Of a stretch of DNA of 64,000 bases, positions 13,401 through 22,259 are shown piece by piece. Below the pieces are notes generated by a model. It did not search any database, was not told where the DNA came from, and saw only the letters and a program-made list of their open reading frames with translations. The stretch spans positions 77,987,055 to 78,051,054 of the forward strand of contig NC_091017.1 of assembly GCF_041296385.1 (NCBI RefSeq), read 5' to 3'. Position numbers and translations under genes: made by a program. Source of the DNA: Aphelocoma coerulescens (Eukaryota; Chordata; Aves; Passeriformes; Corvidae). Each line of letters starts with the position of its first letter. The stretch's first letter is position 1.

Positions 13401-15394
13401 ACCCCCTTTATCCCTGGGATCAGCCCTGTCCCTATGAGCCCCCCAACCTCAGGACCATCCCCATGTCTGAGAGATCCCCCCCCGGGACAATCCCATATCC
13501 CTGGGACAATCCCACATCCCTGGGACCAACCCTGTCCCTGGGACCCCCTCCATTCCTGGAACCCTCTGTGTCCCTGGGATTCCCCTTTCCTGGAACCCTC
13601 CTTGTCCCTGGGATCCCCCATCCCTGGAACCCTCCATGTTCCTAGGATCCCCCATTCCTGGAACTCTCCTTGTCCCTGGGATTCCCCATCCCTGGAATCC
13701 TCCTTATCCCTGGAACCCACCTTGTCCCTGGGACCCCTTCCTTCCCTGGAACCCTCCTTGTCCCTGGGACCACTCCTTGTCCCTGGAATCCTCCCTGTCC
13801 CTGGAATCCTTCTTGTCCCTAGGATCCCCCATTCTTGGAACCCTCCCTGTCCCTGGAACCCCCATTGGCCTTAGGATCCCCCCTCCCTGGAACCCTCCTT
13901 GTCTCTGGGACCCCTCATCCCTGGAACCCTCCCTGTCCCTGGGATTCCCCATCCCTGGAACCCTCCTTGTCCCTGGGACCACTCCTTGTCCCTGGAATCC
14001 TCCCTGTCCCTGGAACCCCCATTATCCCTAGGATCCCCCATTCTTGGAACCCTCCCTGTCCCTGGAACCCCCATTGTCCCTAGGATCCCCCATCCCTGGA
14101 ACCCTCCCTGTCCCTGGAACCCTCCTTGTCCCTGGGATCCCCTCCATCCCTGGAACCCTCCTTGTCCCTGGGACCACTCCTTGTCCCTGGAATCCTCCCT
14201 GTCCCTGGAACCCCCATTGTCCCTGGGATCCCCCATTCCTGGAACCCTCCTTGTCCCTGGGATTCCCCATCCCTGGAACCCTCCTTGTCCCTGGGATTCC
14301 CCATCCCTGGAACCCTCCCTGTCCCTGGAACCCTCCTTGTCCCTAGGATCCCCCATTCTTGGAACCCTCCCTGTCCCTGGAACCCCCATTGGCCTTAGGA
14401 TCCCCCATCCCTGGAACCCTCCCTGTCCCTGGAACCCTCCTTGTCCCTGGGACCCCTTCCTTCCCTGGAATCCTCCTTGTCCCTGAGATCCCCCATCCCT
14501 GGAACCCTCCCTGTCCCTGGAACCCTCCCTGCCCCCGGGACCCCCCTTGTCCCTAGGATCTCCCATCCCTGGAACCCCCCCCCTGTCCCAGGGACCCCAT
14601 TCCATCCCTGAAACTTCTCCCATTCCTGGACTCCCCTCATTCCTGGTCCCCCATCACCCCACCCCATCCCCCCCCATCCCTTCCCCACACCTCTTCTCCA
14701 CCAGCCCAACCCCAAACCCCGCCCTTTTATCCCCGCTCCAGACGCCCTCTTGAAGAAACCCGAGGTCCAAGGCATCAAATTCCTGTTCCTGGTGGGCGGC
14801 TTTGCCGAGTCGGCCATGCTGCAGCGGGCGGTGCAGGCCGCCTTCGGCCACTGCTGCCGGGTCATCGTCCCGCAGGACGTGGGGCTGACCATCCTCAAAG
14901 GGGCCGTGCTCTTCGGCCTGGACCCCGGCGTGGTGCGGGTGCGCCGGTCCCCGCTGACCTACGGCGTGGGGGTCCTCAACAAGTTCGTGGAGGGGAAGCA
15001 CCCGCGGGAGAAGCTGCTGGTCAAGGAGGGCAAGAACTGGTGCACCGACATCTTTGAGAAGTTCGTGGCCGTGGACCAGTCGGTGGCATTGGGCGAGGTG
15101 GTCCAGCGGAGCTACTGCCCGGCCCGGCCGGGCCAGCGCCGGACCATCATCAACATCTACTGCTGCGACACCGATGACGTGGTGTACATCACCGACCCCG
15201 GCGTCAGGAAGTGCGGCACCATCAGCCTGGAGCTGGGGGATGTGGGGGACGCCACGGGGGACGCGGGCCCGGCGTGGGGCCGGCGTGAGATCCGCGCCAG
15301 CATGCAGTTTGGGGACACCGAGATCAAGGTGACGGCGCTGGACACGCGCACGGCGCGCAGCGTGAGGGCCACCATCGACTTCCTGTCCAACTGA
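1385..15394 (+). CDS. HSPA12B: HSPA12B, atypical Hsp70-family ATPase (gene span, 11 coding exons visible)
   Basis: Joined exons are 1385-1485, 5605-5729, 6410-6596, 6880-6984, 7284-7400, 9436-9607, 10665-10751, 11183-11287, 12304-12562, 12748-12851 and 14742-15394. All junctions are AG/GT and all phases agree. They give 671 residues; human HSPA12B has 686, so about 14 N-terminal residues are missing and no matching start exon is visible in 1-1384. The phosphate-1 loop [13 protein letters not shown] is at residues 51-63, phosphate-2 [10 protein letters not shown] at 305-314 and the adenosine loop LVGGFAES at 471-478. The C-terminus ATIDFLSN is followed by TGA. HSPA12 proteins keep the Hsp70 nucleotide-binding fold but lack a normal substrate-binding domain; HSPA12B is known mainly from endothelium and angiogenesis. 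The paralogue HSPA12A is less likely because the proline/serine-rich N-terminus and flanking genes fit HSPA12B. Four introns are filled with minisatellites. Confidence 0.95.
1495..3866 (+). repeat. HSPA12B: Minisatellite of CCCAGTAAGG units in HSPA12B intron 2
   Basis: About 2.4 kb of units near 23 bases (CCCAGTAAGGCAGTTGTGGG). A longer block with AAAAAAGCTGTGGGATCTCC recurs near 2155, 2540, 2900, 3283 and 3575, showing higher-order amplification. It begins within 15 bases of the exon-2 splice donor. Confidence 0.95.
4020..4260. other. HSPA12B: Unique GC/AT-mixed island inside HSPA12B intron 2
   Basis: Between two arrays lies about 240 bases of unique sequence with TGATAA on the minus strand (GATA-type) near 4196, ACATTCC (TEAD-type) near 4127 and TTAAAAGTTAACG near 4214. 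No coding sequence is seen. It may be an enhancer. Confidence 0.3.
4420..5150 (+). repeat. HSPA12B: Minisatellite, about 45-60-base units, HSPA12B intron 2
   Basis: Repeats CTTGGGGACACCTGGGAC and GGAAGGTTTTCGGCTGGGTG in alternation, with diverged units. Confidence 0.9.
5441..5604 (+). repeat. HSPA12B: Exact 82-base tandem duplication ending at the HSPA12B exon-3 acceptor
   Basis: 5441-5522 and 5523-5604 are identical by eye. Each contains the presumed branch region, the pyrimidine tract and TGTGTTCCAG. The second copy ends exactly at the exon boundary. Confidence 0.95.
5605..5729 (+). CDS. HSPA12B: HSPA12B exon 3, phosphate-1 loop
   Basis: Begins in phase 0 after TTCCAG and ends at ATGAG/GTGAAG with a split arginine codon. 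It encodes [18 protein letters not shown], the first ATP-phosphate loop. Its acceptor is preceded by an exact 82-base copy of itself (5441-5522). Confidence 0.95.
5955..6275 (+). mobile_element. CR1 LINE 3'-end fragment
   Basis: About 320 bases with CAGTGCCCAAGGCCAGGCTGG, GGGACAGTGGGAGGTG and TCCCTCCCAACCCAAACCAG. The upstream half is nearly identical to copies at 23410 and, inverted, at 34370, so all three belong to one subfamily. Confidence 0.8.
6410..6596 (+). CDS. HSPA12B: HSPA12B exon 4
   Basis: Completes the split arginine, then reads [16 protein letters not shown] through [10 protein letters not shown], nearly identical to the human protein. The acceptor is TTGTAG at 6404-6409 and the donor GTGAGT is at 6597. 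Confidence 0.95.
6880..6984 (+). CDS. HSPA12B: HSPA12B exon 5
   Basis: Thirty-five codons in phase 0 encoding [20 protein letters not shown] and then [15 protein letters not shown]. Flanked by CAGCAG/GAT and CAG/GTGGGG. Confidence 0.93.
7025..7232 (+). mobile_element. CR1 LINE 3'-end fragment
   Basis: Shows GGAAGTGTCCAAGGCCAGG, ACCTGGGATAGTGGGAGG and CAACCCATTCTGTGATTC in HSPA12B intron 5. Confidence 0.82.
7284..7400 (+). CDS. HSPA12B: HSPA12B exon 6
   Basis: Thirty-nine codons in phase 0 including [20 protein letters not shown], a segment strongly conserved in HSPA12A and HSPA12B. Flanked by GGCAG/GAG and AAG/GTGGGG. CR1 fragments lie in the introns on both sides. Confidence 0.95.
7505..7720 (+). 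mobile_element. CR1 LINE 3'-end fragment
   Basis: Same order of CR1 tail motifs in HSPA12B intron 6, running into the TTGG minisatellite that follows at about 7725. Confidence 0.8.
7725..9275 (+). repeat. HSPA12B: TTGG-rich minisatellite in HSPA12B intron 6
   Basis: About 1.5 kb of GGTTGGTTGGGTGGTTGAG-type units, with a more regular 41-base unit (TTTGGTGGTCAGGTCATTGG) in the right half. The plus strand contains almost only G and T. Confidence 0.93.
9436..9607 (+). CDS. HSPA12B: HSPA12B exon 7
   Basis: Encodes [20 protein letters not shown], then [16 protein letters not shown] and a variable proline-rich loop before IDSSFRQ. The exon ends in phase 1 at CAGG/GTGAGT. It lies directly after a 1.5-kb TTGG-rich minisatellite. 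Confidence 0.93.
9725..10015 (+). repeat. HSPA12B: CCATTCCCAGAGACC minisatellite, HSPA12B intron 7
   Basis: About 16 units of 15-20 bases following the exon-7 donor by roughly 120 bases. Confidence 0.88.
10665..10751 (+). CDS. HSPA12B: HSPA12B exon 8
   Basis: Encodes [20 protein letters not shown] and then ELWSEMQA, matching the human sequence closely. The acceptor is CCCTCAG and the donor is GCAG/GTAGGA, with a split glycine codon. Confidence 0.93.
11183..11287 (+). CDS. HSPA12B: HSPA12B exon 9, phosphate-2 loop
   Basis: Encodes [20 protein letters not shown], containing the second ATP-phosphate loop, then [14 protein letters not shown]. Donor TTCGG/GTGGGC leaves a split glycine codon completed at 12304. 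Confidence 0.94.
11440..12265 (+). repeat. HSPA12B: GGGGACATGGGGATATGGG minisatellite, HSPA12B intron 9
   Basis: Irregular G/A-rich units filling most of the intron, mixing GACAGAGAGGG, GGGGATATGG and CATGGGGACACAGG. Confidence 0.88.
12304..12562 (+). CDS. HSPA12B: HSPA12B exon 10
   Basis: Encodes [20 protein letters not shown] through [12 protein letters not shown]. Ends AGCAA/GTGAGG; the split codon becomes asparagine with the T at 12748. The intron before it holds an imperfect GGGGACATGG-type array. Confidence 0.94.
12748..12851 (+). CDS. HSPA12B: HSPA12B exon 11
   Basis: Encodes [20 protein letters not shown] and then [14 protein letters not shown]. The acceptor is CCCCAG and the donor is ATCG/GTGCGG. 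A CCTGGGA-type array begins about 45 bases after the donor. Confidence 0.93.
12890..14640 (+). repeat. HSPA12B: TGTCCCTGGGATC / TGGAACCC minisatellite, HSPA12B intron 11
   Basis: About 1.7 kb of CCCTTGTCCCTGGGATCCCC-type units, with longer blocks repeated in the right half. It starts about 40 bases after the donor. Confidence 0.93.
14742..15394 (+). CDS. HSPA12B: HSPA12B last coding exon
   Basis: Begins after CTCCAG and completes an aspartate codon. It carries the adenosine loop [13 protein letters not shown], then [40 protein letters not shown] and the C-terminus ATIDFLSN before TGA at 15392-15394. The last about 25 coding bases, stop included, recur many times downstream. Confidence 0.95.
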
Positions 15395-17035
15395 GGGGTC
15401 CTGGCATTGTGGGGGTGCCCCCAGGAGATGCCACCATCGACTTCCTGTCCATCTGAGAGCCTCCATCATCATGGGGACCTTTGGGACCTGCCACCATCGA
15501 CTTCCCGTCCAACTGAGGGGTCCTGGCATTGTGGGGATGCCCCCAGGAGATGCCACCATTGACTTCTTGTCCAACTGAGGGGTCCTGGAATTGTGGGGAC
15601 ACCCCCAGGAGATGCCACCATTGACTTCTTGTCCATCTAAGAGCCTCCATGATCATGGAGACCTTTGGGACGTTCCACCATCGACTTCCTGTCCAACTGA
15701 GGGACCCTGGCATTGTGGGGGTGCCCCCAGGAGATGCCACCATCGACTTCCTGTCCAACTGAGGGGCCCTGGCATTGTGGGGACACCCCCAGGAGATGCC
15801 ACCATTGACTTCTTGTCCAACCGAGAGCCTCCATCATCATGGAGACCTTTGGGACGTTCCACCATCGACTTCCTGTCCAACTGAGGGACCCTGGCATTGT
15901 GGGGGTGCCCCCAGGAGATGCCACCATTGACTTCTTGTCCATCTAAGAGCCTCCATCATCATGGAGACCTTTGGGACGTTCCACCATCGACTTCCTGTCC
16001 AACTGAGGGACCCTGGCATTGTGCGGGTGCCCCCAGGAGATGCCACCATTGACTTCTTGTCCAACTGAGACAAGAGATGCTACCATTGAATTCATCTCCA
16101 ACTGAGACCCCCCCTGTCATTGTGGTGACACCCCCTGGGAGATGCCACCATCGACTTCATCTCCAGCTGAGAGCCTCCATCACCATGGAGACCTGCCACC
16201 ATTGACTTCCTGTCCAACGGAGAACCTCCATCATCATGGGGATCTCTGGGATGTGCCACCATCGACTTCCTGTCCAACTTAGACCCCCCTGGAGATGCCA
16301 CCATCGACTTCCTGTCCAACTGACATTGGGACCACCATTGTGGGGACCACCAGGAGATGCCACCATTGACTTCATCTTCAGCTGAGACCATCCTGGGATC
16401 TGCCACCACCGAACCCTGTCCAACTGAGGGACCTTGGGAGATGCTACCATCAATTTCATCTCCAGCTGAGACCTTGCCAGCATGGTGGGAACCTCTGGGA
16501 CCTGCCACCATTGACTTCCCATCCAGCTGAGGGACCCAGGAGATGCCACCATCAGCTTCTGGTCCAACTGGGAGTCTCTGTCATTGTGGGGACCACCAGG
16601 AGATGCCACCATCGACTTCCTGTCCATCTGAAGGACCCGGGAGATGCCACCATTGACTTCCTGTCCATCTGAAGGACCTGGGAGATGCCACCATCGACTT
16701 CCTGTCCGGCTGAGACCTTCCTGGAGATGCCACCATCGACTTCCTGTCCGGCTGAAGGACCTGGGAGATGCCACCATCGACTTCCTGTCCTGCTGAGACC
16801 TTCCTGGAGATGCCACCATCGAATTCCTGTCCATCTGAAGGACCCGGGAGATGCCACCATCGACTTCCTGTCCAGCTGAGCCCCCCCACAGTCATTGTGG
16901 GGACTGCCATAGGTTCTGCCACCATCAACCTCATCTCCAACCAAGACCCCCTGGAGATGCCACCATCAATTTCCACCCCAGCTGCGACCTCCTGTCATTG
17001 TGGGGACCATCCACCATCGAATCCCTCCCAAAGTG
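15395..17035 (+). repeat. HSPA12B: Minisatellite built from the HSPA12B stop-codon end
   Basis: About 30 copies of GCCACCATCGACTTCCTGTC followed by CAACTGAG or variants, spaced about 60 bases in the left part and about 42 in the right. The same words end the HSPA12B coding sequence. Many copies keep the coding ATIDFLSN and the stop. Confidence 0.95.
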
Positions 17036-17285
17036 AGACCCTGGGGACCCCAGACCCTGCCCCCACCCTCTCCCAGCCCCCCTTTAACTGGAATTTGCCT
17101 CATGACCCCCCCCCATCCCCCATCCAGGACTCTTGGGGATTATCCATGGACAACTGGGGGTGTCCCCTGTCCCCTTGGGTGGGTTCATGGAGGGGACCTG
17201 GGCTCCCGGCCCTATTCCCAGTGGGATTTTCTTCCTTCCCGAGGTAGGATTTTGTACTTTAACCCCCCACAGGCATGTAAGATAT

Positions 17286-17321
17286 CTTTATATTTATATA
17301 TATATATATATATATATATAG
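17286..17321. repeat. (TA)n microsatellite
   Basis: An AT-only run in the spacer between convergent HSPA12B and ADISSP; the flanks contain TATAAA on the minus strand and CATAAA at 17324 on the plus strand, possible weak poly(A) signals. Confidence 0.9.
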
Positions 17322-17773
17322 GCACATAAAACCTCCTGAAACTGCTCCTGGTCCTTGTACCATGAGGAAAAAAAAAACAGGAAAAGAGGGGGAAAAAAAA
17401 AACGGGAAAAAACCAAGGAAAAAAAAGGAGATAAACAGGGGAAAACCCAAAAAAGAGGCGCTGGCAGCAACACGAGGACACGGCCGGGGACACGGCCCCA
17501 ACCCCGGAGCCACAGGGAACTCCCCGCTCCCGCCCCACATTCCACAGGCAAAATTCCTCCCCAGCCCAGGAAGGAGGAAAATTCCCACCCCAAGAGGCAC
17601 AATTCCCCCAAAAACCCCCCCGGGGCTGCGGGGTGAGGGCGAAGCAGCAGCAGCAGCAGCAACAAGGCGGGGGGGGGGAGGTCCCCCCGCCCACTTTGGG
17701 GACCGTCCTGCGCTTTGGGGACTTTGGGGACCCCTCGTGGGGGCTGTGGGGACCCCCGGGGTGGGGTTTGGGG

Positions 17774-17874
17774 TCAGTCGAAGCCGTGCCAGTCGCTCTG
17801 CTCCGAGTCGTATTCCAGCTCGGCTCCCACGCAGCGCACCCCGTCCAGGAGCATCGGCGTCCCGTGGTGACGGT
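17774..17874 (-). CDS. ADISSP: ADISSP exon 5 (C-terminus)
   Basis: Encodes RHHGTPMLLDGVRCVGAELE and YDSEQSDWHGFD, then TGA at 17776-17774. This C-terminus is nearly invariant against human. Confidence 0.95.
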
Positions 17875-20800
17875 CTGGGGACATTGGGGGACGTGGCTCA
17901 GGGACAGCTCTCTGTCGCTTAGGGGAGGGTGGAAACGCCCCTTTTTAGGGGGTTTGGGGGGGTTTTAGGGTCGCACGGGTTCGTCCATCCCAGCGATGCC
18001 ACCATCGGGTGGGGGATGTGTTGTCCCTTGTCCTCGTGTCACCGCTGTGGTCACTGCCCAGGGGTGGTGACAACCTCAGGGGGCACAGGGGGCTGGGGGT
18101 GGCTGGGATATGGGGTGGGGGACAAGGGGAGCAAGGGGGTGTTGGGGTTTATGGGGAGGGTCCCGGGGATGGGGGGGGGGGAGCGCCCAGGAATAAGAAG
18201 GATCCCAGAGATTGGGGGGTTCCAGGAACTGGGGGCTCCCAGGGACAGGTGGGACTCAGCCAGGCACAGCGGCCCTGGGGACATTGGGGTCACCCTCCAC
18301 CCCCTCCCTTCACCCCTTCCCGAGGCTCTCCTCAACCCCTGGGCTGGGGAATTTCTGGGGTGAAATCCCTCACTTTGGGCAATTCCTCAGCAGTGCCCAG
18401 GAGCTGGGACAGCACCGTGGCTGAACTGGGACAACTGGGCGAGACGGGCTGGGCCTGGGGGCTGGGGAGGGAACACGGAGGGACCCCAGGACCCGCCAGA
18501 GCTCCTTACCCATGACCCGGGCCTGGACGGTGACCTTGACGTGGCCGGGGCCGTGTCCGGCCAGGAGCAGCTCCTCCCTCAGCACCCCCTCCTTGTGCGC
18601 CGTGTACTCGCAGCGCACGCTGTGCCCTGGGAACGGGACATGGAGGGGCTGCCTGAGCCCTGCCTGTGCCTGAGCCCTGCCTGTGCCTGAGCCCTGCCTG
18701 TGCCTGAGCCCTGCCTGTGCCTGAGCCCTGCCTGTGCCTGCCTGAGCCCTCCCTGAACCCTGCCTGTGCCTGCCTGAGCCCTGCCTGTGCCTGAGCCCTG
18801 CCTGTGCCTGAGCCCTGCCTGCCCTGCCTGAGCCGTGCCTGCCCTGCCTGAACCCTGCCTGTGCCTGCCTGAGCCCTGCCTGTGCCTGAGCCCTGCCTGT
18901 GCCTGAGCCCTGCCTGTGCCTGCCTGAGCCCTGCCTGTGCCTGAGCCCTGCCTGTGCCTGCCTGAGCCCTGCCTGTGCCTGAGCCCTGCCTGTGCCTGCC
19001 TGAGCCCTGCCTGTGCCTGAACCCTGCCTGTGCCTGAGCCCTGCCTGTGCCTGAGCCCTGCCTGTGCCTGCCTGAGCCCTGCCTGTGCCTGAGCCCTGCC
19101 TGTGCCTGCCTGAGCCCTGCCTGTGCCTGAGCCCTGCCTGTGCCTGAGCCCTGCCTGCCCTGCCTGAGCCCTGCCTGTGCCTGAGCCCTCCCTGCCCTGC
19201 CTGAGCCCTGCCTGTGCCTGAGCCCTGCCTGCCCTGCCTGAGCCCTGCCTGTGCCTGAGCCCTGCCTGCCCTGCCTGAGCCCCTTCCCTGTCCTTCCTGA
19301 GCCTTCTCTGTCCTTCCTGAGCCCTCCCTGCCCTGCCTGAGCCCTCCCTGCCCTGCCTGTCCCTTCCCTGCCCTGCCTGAGCCCACCCTGTCCTTCCTGA
19401 GCCCACTCTGTCCTTCCTGAGCCCTCCCTGCCCTGCATGAGCCCTCCCTGCCCTGCATGAGCCCTCCCTGCCCTGCCTGAGCCCACCCTGTCCTTCCTGA
19501 GCCCCTTCCCTGTCCTTCCTGAGCCCTCCCTGCCCTTCCTGAGCCCTCCCTGCCCTGCCTGAGCCCTCCCTGCCCTGCCTGAACCCTGCCTGTGCCTTCC
19601 TGAGCCCTCCCTGTCCTGCCTGAGCCCTCCCTGTCCTGCCTGAACCCTCCCTGCCCTGCCTGAACCCTGCCTGTGCCTTCCTGAGCCTTCCCTGTCCTGC
19701 CTGAGCCCTCCCTGCTCTGCCTGAGCCTTCCCTGCCCTGACTGTACCTGCTTTACTCTGCCTCTCCTTTCCCTGCCCTGCCTGAGCCTTCCTGATCCCGC
19801 CTGAGCCAGAGCCTGAGCCCTCCCATCCTTCCCGCCCTGCCTGAGCCTTCCCTGCCCTGCCTGAACCTGCCTGCACTTTTCCTGAACCTTCCCTGCCCTC
19901 CCTGCACCTTCCCTGCCCTGCCCGAACCTTCTCTGCCCTCCCTGAGCCTGCCTGTGCCTTCCCTGCCCTCCCTGCTCCTTCCCTGCCCTCCCTGCTCCTT
20001 CTCTGCCCTCCCTGCTCCTTCCCTGCCCTCCCTGCTCCTTCTCTGCCCTCCCTGAACCTTCCCTGCCCTCCCTGCTCCTTCCCTGCCCTCCCTGCTCCTT
20101 CCCTGCCCTCCCTGCTCCTTCCCTGCCCTCCCTGCTCCTTCTCTGCCCTCCCTGAACCTTCCCTGCCCTCCCTGCTCCTTCCCTGCCCTCCCTGAACCTT
20201 CCCTGCCCTCCCTGAACCTTCCCTGCCCTCCCTGCTCCTTCCCTGCCCTCCCTGCTCCTTCCCTGCCCTCGCTGAACCTTCCCTGCCCTCCCTGCTCCTT
20301 CCCTGCTCTCCCTGCTCCTTCCCTGCCCTCCCTGCTCCTTCTCTGCCCTCCCTGCTCCTTCCCTGCCCTGCCCGAACCTTCCCTGCCTGAGCCCTTCCCA
20401 TCCTTCCCACCCTGCCCGAATATTCCCTGCCTGTGCCCTCCCTGCTCTGCCCGTCCCCTCCCTGTACCCCCCACACTCCATCCACGTCCCCCCCAGAGCT
20501 CTCGGGGGCCCCCCCAGGGCTCCTTCCCCTTGCACCAGGCTAGGAAATCCGGCCCCGATCCCGGCCCCGATCCCGGCCCCGATCCCCATCCCGATCTCGG
20601 GTCCCAGTCCCGGTCCCGCTCCTGGCTCCAATCATCGGCCCCAGTCCCGATCCCGACCCCGGCCTCGATCCCGGTCCCAGTGCCGGCCCCAGTCGTGGCT
20701 CTGATCCCAGTCCCGATCCCAATCCCAATCCCAGCCCCAACTGGGAATGTCCAAACAAACCCTAAAGCGCTTTCTTGGGATGAAGCCAGCGGCGGGTGGG

Positions 20801-22221
20801 AAAAGCCCTGTCCCCGCCCTGTCCCCACTGCCGGGAGGTGACACCGAGCGCGCCCCGAGGGGACAGGGATGTGGGAACCAGCATCCATTGCCTGTGGGAC
20901 AACTGGGATGGGACCGAGGTGGCCCCAGGGACCTGCGGTGTCCTCGGAGTGTCCCCAAAGAGCTGCCACCCAGCCCAGGGTGACGTTCAGCTGTCCCCAG
21001 GCACGGCCCCGCTCCCGGATCCCACGGATGTGGCAGCGCCCAACTGTCCCCAAAGTGGAGGTTGGCACCTCTTGGAGCAAACCCTGTCCCTGTCCCTGTC
21101 CCTCTGGAAAAAACCTTGTCCCTGTCCTTGCCCTGTCCCTGTGTCCCCTGGAGCAAATCTTGTCCCTGTCCTGTCTGGAGCACACACTGTCCTTGTTCCT
21201 GTCCTCTGGAGCCAACCCTGTCCCTGTCCCCCCCGGAGAAAACCTTGTCCCTGTCCTTGCCCTGTCCCTGTCCCCTCTGGAGCAAACCCTGTCCTGGTCT
21301 CTGTCCCCCTGGAGAAAACCCTGTCCCTGTCCTGCTGGAGCCAATCCTGTCCCTGTCCTGCTGGAGAAAATCTTGTCCCTGTCCCCCTGGAGCCAGTCCT
21401 GTCCCTGTCCCCTTGGAGTAAATCTTGTCCCTGTCCTTGCCCTGTCCCTCTGGAGCCAAATCTGTCCCTGTCCTCTTGGAGCAAACCCTGTCCCGGTCTC
21501 TGTCCCCCTGGAGAAAACCCTGTCCCTGTCCTGCTGGAGCCAAATCTGTCCCTGTCTGCTTGGAGCAAACCCTGTCCTGGTCTCTGTCCCCCTAAAGCAA
21601 ACCCTGTCCCTGTCCCACTGGAGAAAACCTTGTCCCTGTCCCCCTGGAGCCAATCCTGTCCCTGTCTGCTTGGAGGAAATCTTGTCCCGGTCTCTGTCCC
21701 CCTGAAGCAAACCCTGTCCCTGTCCCCTTGGAGTAAACCTTGTCCTTGCCCTGTCCCCTTGGAGCCAATCCTGTCCCTGTCCCTGTCCTTGTCCCTGTCC
21801 CCTTGGAGTAAACCTTGTCCTTGCCCTGTCCCTGTCCCCCTGGAGCCAATCCTGTCCCTGTCCCCCTGGAGCCAATCCTGTCCCTGTCCCTGTCCTTGTC
21901 CCTGTCCCCTTGGAGTAAACCTTGTCCTTGCCCTGTCCCTGTCCCCCTGGAGCCAATCCTGTCCCTGTCCCCTTGGAGCAAACCCTGTCCCTGTGTCCCC
22001 TGGAGCCAATCTTGTCCCTGTCCCCTTGGAGCAAACCCTGTCCCGGCCCCTGTCCCCTTGGAGCAAACCCTGTCCCGGCCCCTGTCCCCTTGGAGCAAAC
22101 CCTGTCCCTGTCCCCTTGGAGCAAACCCTGTCCTGGTCTCTGTCCCCCTGGAGAAAACCCTGTCCCTGTCCCCTTGGAGTAAACCTTGTCCTTGCCCTGT
22201 CCCTGTCCCCTTGGAGCCAAT

Positions 22222-22259
<38 letters not shown>

